From: Gemmatimonadales bacterium UBA7889
Lineage (GTDB): Bacteria; Gemmatimonadota; Gemmatimonadetes; Longimicrobiales; Gaopeijiaceae
Direction of reading: 5' to 3'
NCBI GenBank assembly: GCA_002501085.1
Contig: DLRL01000026.1
Span: 1 to 6,765 of the forward strand
Length of the DNA: 6,765 bases
Part shown: piece by piece, positions 1-6,765 of the stretch
Layout of the letters: each line of letters opens with the position of its first letter
Numbering within the stretch: position 1 is the first letter of the stretch
Made by a program: the position numbers and the translations under genes
Notes under the pieces: model-generated
Seen by the model: the letters and a program-made list of their open reading frames with translations, nothing else
What the model was told of the DNA's origin: nothing
Database searches by the model: none

Positions 1-30
1 AATCCACCTGCTCAGGCTAGGTCGATTGCC

Positions 31-1197
31 TTAGCGGCTCACCCGTTGCCGATCGAGCAGATCAAGATCAAGTGTGAACGACAGAGGTATCGAGACTGGT
101 GTGAAGCAGAGCCGGTCGTCGCAAGCTTGGTAGTCGAGCGTACCACTCACGGTAAGCGCATCCAACTGGGACAGTGCCTCTTCAGTTTCTGGAGTCCCCG
201 CCACGACTGCCTCCTGTAGCAGGGTGAAGGACCTCTGATACACAGGGACCCGTTCGTCGAGAGGTTCGAAGTGGTAGATCTCTGATTCGGGGAACTCCAC
301 CGGCTCGAACCTGACGTGGGGCACGGGATTCAGGTTGAGAGCAATCACCTTGTACCCCAACTCCTCTGCGCCAGGCGCATAGACATGGATTTTAGGGTTG
401 GGGTCGACCTGAACAGCGATCGAGAATCGAGTGCCTACCGTGACGCTGGAGTTACTCGGGTAGGCTGTAAATTTTAGATGCTCAGTCTCTCCCTCGACGG
501 CTGCGATCGGTGACAGCCCAGTGCCAAGCTTCAGCATGACGTTGGCCGTGGTGTTGCGTTCCCTGTAAAACTCCTCGAAGAACCGCGACGTCACCCGTCC
601 CCTGCTATCTACCATGAACGTGCCCGGGTACGGTGTACCGACCGTCATCTCGCTGGCTCCGAATACAGAAACGTACTTCGCGACGTCAGCCACAACTTCT
701 GGATCATCCCCATTCGGACCCAGTCCTTCGGATGCTACCGTGTTCAGGATACCGAACTCAGTGATGACCTCCGAATCGTCGTCAGATAGCAACGGGAACG
801 TGATACCACGACGTTGGCTGAAGTCAGCGAGCACTTCCTCGGAGTCGTAGCTGATCGCGGCCACACCGAGCCCTTGGGCTTCTAGCTCTTCCAGTCGGTC
901 TTGCAACTCCACGAGTTGCGCTTTGCAGTAAGGTCACCAATCAGCCGATCTGTGAAAAAGCAGCATCGCCCCCTTTGGCCCCGAAATGGATTCAAGAGTG
1001 CGCATTTGCCCGTTCTGGTCAGGCAGACTGAACTCTGGCACCGGTTCACCCACCTGCGGACCAAGAGACGCAACGTCAATCGGGGTTCGAGACTGCATAT
1101 CGATCGGAGTTCGAGACTGTAGCAAGAACGATCCAGCACCAAACAATATGACCGCTAATGCGATTCCCAGGGCGGCTCGTCTACCTTGTTGGCTCAT
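31..1197 (-). CDS. Selenocysteine-containing redoxin fused to a DsbD N-terminal-like domain (read through TGA at 934-936)
   Basis: Probable membrane-anchored thiol/selenol oxidoreductase of 388 residues, acting outside the cytoplasmic membrane. Seen: residues 10-26 are hydrophobic (signal anchor). Residues 27-42 are a duplicated octapeptide linker. A redoxin (AhpC/TSA, thioredoxin-fold) domain spans about 48-210, with a GEPVPEFSLPDQNG entry motif, the active site S-A-D-W-U88-P-Y-C91-K and a likely cis-proline in YPGTF (P191). Residues about 237-388 resemble the DsbD alpha domain (IHVYAPG, then YQACDDRLCF with C359 and C364). The parts before and after the TGA are in the same frame with no other stop, and the TGA replaces the first Cys of the family's usual WCPYCK motif. 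The ATG at 1197 is the most upstream start: an in-frame TAG lies five codons before it (1210-1212), and AGGA lies about ten bases upstream. Gene callers will split this into an 87-aa and a 293-aa ORF. The alternative, a nonsense mutation or sequencing error, is less likely because of the hairpin just downstream. Confidence 0.87.
903..936 (-). promoter_or_regulatory. Sec UGA codon with putative bacterial SECIS hairpin
   Basis: On the minus strand the TGA (936-934) is followed by 14 nt and then the hairpin GCAACTC-GTG-GAGTTGC (919-903): seven perfect Watson-Crick pairs and a three-base loop. The loop starts 21 nt after the UGA and its first base is G. Known bacterial SECIS elements lie inside the coding region just 3' of the UGA, have a short stem with a small apical loop carrying a G in its first positions, and place the loop roughly 16-37 nt from the UGA. 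This one meets each criterion. It would bind SelB carrying Sec-tRNA. The base after the UGA is C, a context known in E. coli to terminate weakly. SelB binding is inferred. Confidence 0.8.
1077..1119 (-). repeat. 24-bp tandem duplication in the linker of the selenoprotein
   Basis: Nineteen bases at 1077-1095 recur at 1101-1119 with two mismatches, a period of 24 bp. On the protein level this gives QSRTPIDM followed by QSRTPIDV (residues 27-42), between the membrane anchor and the redoxin domain. The period is a multiple of three, so the frame is preserved. It lengthens the tether by eight residues and looks like a recent slippage duplication. Confidence 0.8.
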
Positions 1198-1301
1198 GAT
1201 GACCGCATCCTATCATTACCCGCTACCCTGCACCAGACAGGAGATCTCGACCTGAAAAACCACCCAAAGACAAATGAGTTCACCCTAGGGAATGTGAATA
1301 T

Positions 1302-1486
1302 CTAGCGCCTCCAAACCCCGATCCCGTCCTCGTAGTAGATCTGGGTACCAAACGGGGCTGAAAGCTCAGCGAGGTGCTCAATGATTTTTTGACCCAAAGC
1401 TTCAGGGGCGATCCGTGGGGTCCCCCGCTGCGAGCGCGGTGCCTTCCAGTTGTATGAATCGTTGCAATTGATTCTCGATGAGTCGT
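1302..1486 (-). pseudogene. Frameshifted remnant of a protein C-terminus, possibly CapA/PGA-type
   Basis: No intact gene lies between the VPS10-type gene and the selenoprotein, but the minus strand reads like protein in two consecutive frames. From about 1485 one frame gives RLIENQLQRFIQLEG and continues to a TGA at 1402-1404. The overlapping next frame then gives ALGQKIIEHLAELSAPFGTQ and ends with GIGVWRR and a TAG at 1302-1304. A single extra base in the C4 run (1405-1408, G4 on the plus strand) would join them without a stop. From memory, LSAPFGT followed by a Gly-rich end resembles the C-terminal tail of CapA-type (poly-gamma-glutamate capsule) proteins; this family link is tentative. No start codon or upstream body of such a gene is present, so even with the frame restored it is only a tail of about 60 residues. 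It could be a deletion remnant or chance. Confidence 0.4.
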
Positions 1487-4400
1487 TTACTCGGTGATAA
1501 GTCGGTCTCTAATAACGACTCGCGGAAGGCCCGCTCTGCTGAGCTCTGTGTTCAGTCGTGCAAGGTCCTCTGTGAATAGCACTTCGAGTGCCTGCATCGT
1601 TTCAGCCAGTTCGGCCGAAAGCTCTGCATATACCCTGCGGTACGCAGCGGTCGGTGCTGCATCACCCCGTTCGAGTCGATTGCGCAGCCCAGTAAGACGG
1701 TCATTCAAGCGGATCGGGAACGCAATTTTATCCTTCGGACTCTGGTTTCTGACCTGATAAAGTTCGGTCTCGAGTTCACTGATATCACCCGTGAATTGTT
1801 CTGCTAGCTCTCTCAGTTGCTGGTCGTCGCTTTGCATGACACTGGCCTGGACTTGGGTGCGAACATCGCGGATCAATAGCACGTTTCCGTTCGCCTTACT
1901 CTCAGCATCCCGGATCGCAAGTGCCAGATTGAACTGCGCGATGAGATCAGCATTGGTCACCCCTGTAAGCCGCGGGTCACGTTTCACATCAAACGAAGCG
2001 CCTTCGACGTTGCCATCAACCGTGAGGCGGACTTCATAGCGACCTGGCGGAGACCACGGGCCGATTGCCGGGTTTCCGCCTTCGAGCACGATACCCTCAA
2101 AGGTCACGGCACCCGGATAGCGCAGATCCCAGGTTTCTCTGTAGGTCCCCTCATCGCGTGTTCCCTGAAAGAGTGTACTCACGAGTTCTCCTTCCCCATC
2201 GAGCACGTCGAGACGGACTTCGCGGTCGGAGCCGCTCACATAGTAGTCCAGAACGGCAGGGGCGGATCGTCGGATTGCATCAGCCGGAGCAAACATATGA
2301 GCATCAGACCCCGCCACATCTGCACGAACTTGTCGGAGTGTCTCAATATCATCCAAAACCCAGAACGACCGACCGTGTGTCGAGATCACTAGATCACGAT
2401 CCTGAACCGCGAGACCAGTGACCGGGGTGTCAGGGAGATCGTAAGAGAGAGTGGCCCAGCTGCGTCCTTCGTCGAACGAGACGTAGACCCCATGCTCAGT
2501 TCCCGCGTAGAGCAGCCCTGACCGATCGGGGTCCTCACGGACCACTCGCACGAAGTCGTCTGGTGCGATCCCATCGATGATCTTCGTCCAATTTTCTCCG
2601 TAATCATTGGTCTTCCAGGCATACGGAGACCGATCATCCATCTCATAGCGTATGCCCGCGACATATGCGGTTCCAGCATCGTGCTGCGAGACATCGATCG
2701 TCATGACGCGGGTGTGGGCAACCATATCCGGAGGGGTGACGTTGCTCCAGTTCTCACCAGAGTCCCTTGTGATGTGCACGAAGCCGTCGTCAGACCCCGT
2801 CCAGATCGTAGCGGCATTATGAGGAGACGGGGTGACCGAGTAGAGCGTCGCGTAAATCTCAGGGCCGTCCTGGTCCTTCACTACAGGACCACCAGAATCA
2901 TTCATGGTCTCAGGGTCAGCACGCGTCAGGTCGGGGCTAATCCTCTTCCACGATGTCCCCTCGTCAGAGGATTTCCACAGATGCTGCGAGCCTACGTAGA
3001 GCGCATCGGGTTCGGCTAACGACACCGCAATCGGATACGTCCAGTTCCAACGTTCGGGCATATCTCGTGCCGGCTCACCCATAACAATGCGAGGGTAGGG
3101 CTGGATGTCACGGACGATGCCCGTACCGCGGTCGTAACGGGTGAGTGCATTCGTTGCACCGGCATAAAAAATGTTCGGGTCGGCAGGATGAGAGACAACG
3201 TAGCCGCTCTCGCCACCCCCGACGGAGTACATCCACTCAGTGCTGACTCCACGTGGGTTACTCAGATGACCGGGATCCGATGATACACAAACAGTTGAGT
3301 TATCCTGCTGTGCGCCACATGCGTGGTATGGAAAGTCTGCCGTTGTCGCCAAGCGGTAGATCTGTGCCGTCGGATACTGCATCTCAGTCCATGTCTGTCC
3401 CCCATTAACTGAGACGACACCACCACCGTCGTTGCCATCGATCATCCGATCTGGGTTTATCGGGTCAATCCAGAGATCATGATGATCGGCGTGCGTTTCC
3501 GGAACACTCTCAAGTGTGCGGCCCGAGTCCGTAGACTTCATAAGCCTAAAGTTCAGGATATATATGGTATTTCGGTCAACCGGATCCGCCTGAATGCGTT
3601 GAAAATAGAAGGCGCGCTGCCATATATCTCGATGCGCATTTACAAGGGCCCATGACATGCCTCCATCGTCTGATAGATAAAGACCGCCGTCCTCCGCTTC
3701 GATATTCGCCCACACTCTTTCCGAGTCCGCCCCGGACACAGTGACTGTCATTTTCCCGAGCACCCCAGACGGGAAACCAGGTGTATGGGTCAACTCGGAC
3801 CAAGTCTCGCCACCGTCGGTTGTCTTGAAAATCCCTGAGCCAGATCCTCCGCTCCAGAGTTGCCAGGGCTTCCGGTATACCTCCCAGAGAGTCGCATATA
3901 GAACGTTGGGGTCATCTGGATCCATAACGAGATCGACCGCACCGGTACGATCATCACGGAAGAGGATTTTCTCCCAGGTCGCACCGCCATCGGTGGTTCG
4001 GAATACACCACGGTCTGCACTCGGCCCGAACGGGTGGCCGAGTGCAGCAACGTACGCCCGCTCCGGATCAGTCGGGTGCACCCGAATACGCCCAATCGCA
4101 TGCGTATCCTCCAGCCCAAGATGGTGCCAGGTGTGTCCACCGTCGTCGGAACGGTACACCCCGTCACCTTGGAGCACGTTAGCGCGGAGCTGCACTTCAC
4201 CCATCCCGATATAGACGATATCTGGATCCGACTCCGCGACCGTCACCGCACCGACTGAGGCGCTTCCGATCTGACCATCGGTTACCGGGACCCAAGACGA
4301 GCCGCCGTCCGTCGTCTTGAAGAGCCCTCCGCCCGTCGCCCCGAAATAGTACTCAAAGGGGCGTTCGCTGTGCCCGGCTACAGCGATAGAGCGCCCACCA

Positions 4401-4576
4401 CGGTCTGGACCAATCGAGCGCCACCCAAGTGGTGGCATGAACGCTGACAGATCCTCCGTGGATTGAGGCGATGCCGGTGACCCTAGTACTGCAAAGAACG
4501 CAGCCAAGATCAAGCTTGGGCCGGTAATCCTCATCAATCTCTTCGTGGACGTATCAGGACTCCTGGCCATTTTCAT
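1487..4576 (-). CDS. Secreted VPS10/BNR-repeat (sortilin-like beta-propeller) protein
   Basis: Exported protein of about 1029 residues, often annotated as 'glycosyl hydrolase' or 'VPS10 domain-containing protein'; no catalytic activity is established for this family as far as I know. Seen: a basic start and hydrophobic segment (about residues 15-33) end in SPASPQS, a plausible signal-peptide cleavage region. At least ten Asp-box/BNR motifs of the form S/T-x-D-x-G-x-T/S-W follow, including FKTTDGGSSW (~87), YRSDDGGHTW (~142), FRTTDGGATW (~192), FKTTDGGETW (~250), YLSDDGGMSW, WKSSDEGTSW, WKTNDYGENW and YVSFDEGRSW, the blade turns of one or two beta-propellers. Around 785-870 is a FlgD-like Ig segment ending in GRYEVRLTVDG, and about 875-1025 is a charged helical tail. 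Length and order are normal for the family. Start: ATG at 4576 is preferred; TTG at 4579 and ATG at 4570 are alternatives, none with a good ribosome site. The start lies 18 nt after the DoxX-like gene, suggesting translational coupling. Confidence 0.92.
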   Translation of the reverse strand: MKMARSPDTSTKRLMRITGPSLILAAFFAVLGSPASPQSTEDLSAFMPPLGWRSIGPDRGGRSIAVAGHSERPFEYYFGATGGGLFKTTDGGSSWVPVTDGQIGSASVGAVTVAESDPDIVYIGMGEVQLRANVLQGDGVYRSDDGGHTWHHLGLEDTHAIGRIRVHPTDPERAYVAALGHPFGPSADRGVFRTTDGGATWEKILFRDDRTGAVDLVMDPDDPNVLYATLWEVYRKPWQLWSGGSGSGIFKTTDGGETWSELTHTPGFPSGVLGKMTVTVSGADSERVWANIEAEDGGLYLSDDGGMSWALVNAHRDIWQRAFYFQRIQADPVDRNTIYILNFRLMKSTDSGRTLESVPETHADHHDLWIDPINPDRMIDGNDGGGVVSVNGGQTWTEMQYPTAQIYRLATTADFPYHACGAQQDNSTVCVSSDPGHLSNPRGVSTEWMYSVGGGESGYVVSHPADPNIFYAGATNALTRYDRGTGIVRDIQPYPRIVMGEPARDMPERWNWTYPIAVSLAEPDALYVGSQHLWKSSDEGTSWKRISPDLTRADPETMNDSGGPVVKDQDGPEIYATLYSVTPSPHNAATIWTGSDDGFVHITRDSGENWSNVTPPDMVAHTRVMTIDVSQHDAGTAYVAGIRYEMDDRSPYAWKTNDYGENWTKIIDGIAPDDFVRVVREDPDRSGLLYAGTEHGVYVSFDEGRSWATLSYDLPDTPVTGLAVQDRDLVISTHGRSFWVLDDIETLRQVRADVAGSDAHMFAPADAIRRSAPAVLDYYVSGSDREVRLDVLDGEGELVSTLFQGTRDEGTYRETWDLRYPGAVTFEGIVLEGGNPAIGPWSPPGRYEVRLTVDGNVEGASFDVKRDPRLTGVTNADLIAQFNLALAIRDAESKANGNVLLIRDVRTQVQASVMQSDDQQLRELAEQFTGDISELETELYQVRNQSPKDKIAFPIRLNDRLTGLRNRLERGDAAPTAAYRRVYAELSAELAETMQALEVLFTEDLARLNTELSRAGLPRVVIRDRLITE

Positions 4577-4594
4577 CAACCGGGACAGAAACCA

Positions 4595-4948
4595 TCAACT
4601 CCCTTCGTGTAGCCCGGCCAATACAAAAGCACCACCAGCCAAGCCCGTAGTATGAACCATGGGAGTCATCCATGAGGCGGCACCACCACCCATGATCGCA
4701 GGCACGTGTATAGTGACCACGATAATCAGCAGTAGCAGCCCAAGGAGTTTCATCGCCAAAGCCGTATGTTTTCCTGTGTAGACACTTACTGACGCTGCCA
4801 AAAGGCACACGCCCGTCAGATAAACCCATAAAGAGCCACCTGGGATCGGAACCATACCCGCCAGCGCAGCAGCATTTGTAAAGTGCTGGATCCCAAACCA
4901 CACAAAGGGAACGGTATAGAGATATTTGCCTAACATTGGTAGAGACAT
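4595..4948 (-). CDS. DoxX-like small integral membrane protein
   Basis: Membrane protein of 117 residues with four predicted helices: about 7-27 (containing VPFVWFGIQHF), 38-59, 62-86 and 94-113. The first helix ending in W/V-F-G-I-Q-H-F, the A-G-M-V-P loop and the W-V-Y-L-T-G second helix are typical of the DoxX family, whose members are small four-helix proteins of mostly unknown function; some are linked to quinone or sulfur-compound redox chemistry or oxidative-stress complexes. The function here is therefore not assigned. The ATG at 4948 has AAAGG six bases upstream (4955-4959), a good ribosome site. The stop at 4595 is 18 nt before the VPS10-type start, and the DUF3303 gene ends 60 nt upstream, so these genes are probably co-transcribed. 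No frame damage is visible. Confidence 0.85.
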   Translation of the reverse strand: MSLPMLGKYLYTVPFVWFGIQHFTNAAALAGMVPIPGGSLWVYLTGVCLLAASVSVYTGKHTALAMKLLGLLLLIIVVTIHVPAIMGGGAASWMTPMVHTTGLAGGAFVLAGLHEGS

Positions 4949-5008
4949 AATTGACCTTTGAATGGTGTGGTGATTTGTGTCCTATGCGTAACCTAATTCA
5001 CAACCTAA

Positions 5009-5299
5009 TCAGCTCAGGGATCGGCCCAGTGCCCGGGCTTCTTCGTCATCCAGAACTGGTGTCACATCACAATCGCAAACCTGGTTCCAATTTAGGAGAT
5101 AGTTCATAACCGCAGCTGCACTATCTGACTCAAATATGGCTACACCCGTGGCTGAAACTGGCTCATGCCACCGACCGATAAGTGTGGCTGAATCTCCCAT
5201 CAATTCCTGATCCTGCTCAGCCGTCATATCACTGAATATTTTCAAGGTATCATGCCGAGCTTCTCCATCTGGGATTATCCATGTAACCAGAAACTTCAT
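5009..5299 (-). CDS. DUF3303 family protein
   Basis: Small soluble protein of 96 residues without signal peptide or membrane segment, so probably cytoplasmic. It matches the DUF3303 layout: an M-K-F-L-V-T-W-x-I-P first strand, a central L-I-G-R-W-H (residues 40-45), a G-V-A-I-F-E-S strand (52-58) and a C-terminal W-N-x-x-x-x-x-x-V-T-P-V-L-D-D-E-E-A (71-88). The fold is expected to be a ferredoxin-like (dimeric alpha/beta barrel) small domain; the role is unknown. Unusually, the stretch between W-N and V-T-P contains C75-D-C77, where the members I recall carry hydrophobic and acidic residues without cysteines. ATG at 5299 has a strong AGAGGAG ribosome site (5306-5312) six bases upstream, which settles the start. 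It is the first gene of the minus-strand cluster with the DoxX-like and VPS10-type genes. Confidence 0.87.
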   Translation of the reverse strand: MKFLVTWIIPDGEARHDTLKIFSDMTAEQDQELMGDSATLIGRWHEPVSATGVAIFESDSAAAVMNYLLNWNQVCDCDVTPVLDDEEARALGRSLS

Positions 5300-5466
5300 G
5301 TCAGACTCCTCTCTAGAATATGAAATGACTCAAGCAGTTTAATTTCTATAGCATGGATCAACTAGAGCGATCCGTGTTGGGTGGCGTGATACCACAGGTG
5401 ATCGCATCCTAGACCGCATCAGAACACTCTTGTCGCCTGCCTCGCCCCTAACTACCGGATATTTGC
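5300..5466. promoter_or_regulatory. Divergent intergenic region, presumed promoters for both directions
   Basis: This 167-bp gap separates the minus-strand DUF3303 cluster from the plus-strand M16 gene, so promoters for both should lie here. It has an AT-rich patch (about 5330-5352, with TATAG on the plus strand), but no -35/-10 pair with standard spacing that I would defend. A short inverted repeat GGATC-9 nt-GATCC (5355-5373) sits near the middle and could be an operator half-site pair, though five bases per arm is weak. The region is assigned by position, not by a strong motif. Confidence 0.4.
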
Positions 5467-6765
5467 ATGCTCCCATCCCGTTCCGTGGACGTGCCCCTGC
5501 TTGCACTCACCTTGTTGCTGCCCTTGGGTGCCAATGCTCAGATCCCCATGGGGTCACCACTACCGATGGACCCAGACGTCACTGTGGGCGAACTCGAGAA
5601 CGGGCTGCGCTACTACATCCGGCAAAACAGCCAGCCTGAAAATCGGGCCGAACTCCGGCTTGTAGTGAATGCCGGATCGGTCCTGGAGGACGACACACAG
5701 CTCGGCCTTGCTCACCTCGTCGAGCACATGGCATTCAATGGCACTGAAAACTTCGAGAAGCAGGAACTCGTCGATTACCTCGAATCAATCGGCATGGCAT
5801 TCGGACCCTCGGTCAACGCCTATACGAGCTTCGATGAGACCGTTTATATGCTCCAAGTACCGACAGAGGATCCGGGGCCGGTCGCCACCGGATTCCAGAT
5901 CCTCGAAGACTGGGCCCACCAGGTGAGTTTTGAGCCCGAAGAGATCGATAAGGAACGGGGTGTAGTCATCGAGGAATGGCGTCTAGGGCGTGGAGCCGGC
6001 GCACGCATTCAGGATCAACAGTTCCCGATCATGTTCACCGACTCGCGCTACGCGGAACGCCTCCCCATAGGGAAGGTGGAGGTCTTGCAGAACTTCCCCC
6101 ACGAGGAACTCACCCGGTTCTACAACACGTGGTACCGGGCCGACCTCATGGCGGTGGTAGCGGTCGGTGACTTTGATCCTGCGGAAATCGAGCAGCTGAT
6201 CCAGACACACTTCAACCGGATGCCGGTGCCGGAAACGCCGTTGGAACGACCCTACTTTGACGTTCCCGATCACGCCGAAACCTATTATGCGATTGCCTCA
6301 GACCCCGAAGCTACAGGCTCCCAGGTCGGAGTTCTCGCGTTGCAGGACCCCCAGGAAGTGACGACTGTCGGGGGCTATCGCCAGGCCTTGGTTGATGTGC
6401 TCGTGAGCAGCATGATGAACAACCGGCTTCAGGAGCTTACGCAGCAGGCCGATCCACCGTTCGCGGCTGCGTTTTCCGGACAGGGGGAGTTCGTCCGTGC
6501 GAAGAGCGCCTTCCAGATCTTGGCATTGGTTCAGGAAGACGGACACGCACGGGGCCTCGAAGCTCTTTTCGTCGAGGCGGAACGAGCGGCTCGTCACGGC
6601 TTCACAGATGGTGAGTTGGAGCGTCAAAAGCTTGATCTGGTTCGAGGACTAGAGCTGACTTTCAACGACCGTGAGAACCAGGAGTCCCTTCAGTTTGCCA
6701 GCGAGTACATCAACCATTTCCTGCAGGGCAATGCCATTCCGGGTATCGAATTTGAGTACATGGCC
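5467..6765 (+). CDS. Exported M16 (insulinase/pitrilysin-like) zinc metallopeptidase, 3' end beyond window
   Basis: N-terminal 433 residues of a secreted zinc endopeptidase of the M16 family (PqqL/processing-peptidase-like); full members of this layout are usually about 900 residues, so roughly half is missing at the window edge. Seen: a signal peptide (residues 1-24, hydrophobic LLALTLLLPLG then A-N-A before Q25); the inverted zinc-binding motif H83-L-V-E86-H87 within LGLAHLVEHMAFNGT; the SVNAYTSFDETVY strand (115-127); and the helix ERGVVIEEWR, where E170 is the likely third zinc ligand and E163 its conserved partner. From about residue 195 on is the M16 C-terminal half-domain start (FYNTWYRADLMAVVAVGDFD). 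All catalytic residues are intact, so it should be active on peptides in the periplasm or outside. An in-frame TAA at 5449-5451 leaves ATG 5467 as the first start; no clear Shine-Dalgarno precedes it. It is transcribed away from the DUF3303 cluster. Confidence 0.93.
   Translation, partial: MLPSRSVDVPLLALTLLLPLGANAQIPMGSPLPMDPDVTVGELENGLRYYIRQNSQPENRAELRLVVNAGSVLEDDTQLGLAHLVEHMAFNGTENFEKQELVDYLESIGMAFGPSVNAYTSFDETVYMLQVPTEDPGPVATGFQILEDWAHQVSFEPEEIDKERGVVIEEWRLGRGAGARIQDQQFPIMFTDSRYAERLPIGKVEVLQNFPHEELTRFYNTWYRADLMAVVAVGDFDPAEIEQLIQTHFNRMPVPETPLERPYFDVPDHAETYYAIASDPEATGSQVGVLALQDPQEVTTVGGYRQALVDVLVSSMMNNRLQELTQQADPPFAAAFSGQGEFVRAKSAFQILALVQEDGHARGLEALFVEAERAARHGFTDGELERQKLDLVRGLELTFNDRENQESLQFASEYINHFLQGNAIPGIEFEYMA

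Noticed and set aside
31..912. A separate gene starting at GTG 912
   Set aside because: That GTG is an internal Val codon in the SECIS loop, without a proper ribosome site, and starting there would remove the first strand and the active site of the thioredoxin fold.
934..1197. A stand-alone 87-residue protein ending at the TGA
   Set aside because: It would stop inside the active-site motif of a redoxin domain whose remaining part follows directly in the same frame; the hairpin favours Sec insertion instead.
1440..1480. Inverted repeat GAATC…GATTC downstream of the VPS10-type gene as a terminator
   Set aside because: Only five pairs, AT-rich and without a following T-run on the transcribed strand; it also lies within the putative coding remnant.
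3741..4214. A 157-residue plus-strand ORF inside the VPS10/BNR gene
   Set aside because: It is antisense to the repeated Asp-box motifs, rich in Ser/Pro/Arg, and looks like the mirror of a repetitive real gene.
4554..4901. A 115-residue minus-strand ORF overlapping the DoxX-like gene
   Set aside because: It is rich in Cys, Trp and Gly with no family resemblance; the overlapping frame 4595-4948 has a good ribosome site and clear membrane helices.
4990..5009. Short direct repeat AACCTAAT (4990-4997 and 5002-5009) at the end of the DUF3303 gene
   Set aside because: Eight bases twice at 12-bp spacing, overlapping a stop codon, is within chance expectation and forms no hairpin or known site.
5983..6627. 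Two minus-strand ORFs (5983-6273 and 6298-6627) opposite the M16 gene
   Set aside because: They are antisense to strongly conserved M16 peptidase sequence and have no recognisable domain of their own.

Overview
The window is about 6.8 kb of bacterial chromosome with roughly balanced base composition. It holds five real protein genes and one apparent gene remnant. Four genes and the remnant lie on the minus strand; one gene, cut by the right edge, is on the plus strand. A large secreted VPS10/BNR-repeat protein, an exported M16 peptidase and a membrane-anchored redoxin are together most typical of Gemmatimonadota, Acidobacteriota or similar environmental, often marine, bacteria. That placement is an inference from family distribution; no phylogenetic marker is present.

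The main result is at 31-1197 (minus). What looks like two adjacent ORFs is one reading frame interrupted by a single TGA (934-936). The TGA sits where redoxin relatives carry the first cysteine of a CxxC motif (Ser-Ala-Asp-Trp-[TGA]-Pro-Tyr-Cys-Lys). Fourteen nucleotides later comes a perfect 7-bp hairpin with a GUG loop, matching the shape and distance of a bacterial SECIS element. I read the gene as a 388-residue selenoprotein with an N-terminal membrane anchor, a Sec-containing thioredoxin-fold domain (U88-P-Y-C91) and a C-terminal DsbD-alpha-like domain with its own C-x4-C pair. SelA, SelB, SelC and SelD are not in the window and would have to be encoded elsewhere.

Between that gene and the next (1302-1486) is a short decayed or frameshifted coding remnant, possibly the C-terminal end of a CapA/PGA-type protein. 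From 5299 down to 1487 run three co-directional genes: a DUF3303 protein, a four-helix DoxX-like membrane protein, and the ~1029-residue VPS10/BNR protein. The gaps are 60 and 18 nt, so they could form one transcript. A 167-bp intergenic region (5300-5466) separates this cluster from the divergent M16 zinc peptidase (5467 to window end), which has a signal peptide and an intact HxxEH motif.

Except for the DUF3303 protein, which has no visible signal, the products are predicted to be exported or membrane-bound, so the region mostly serves the cell envelope. No tRNA, rRNA, CRISPR array, insertion sequence or clear phage gene was seen.
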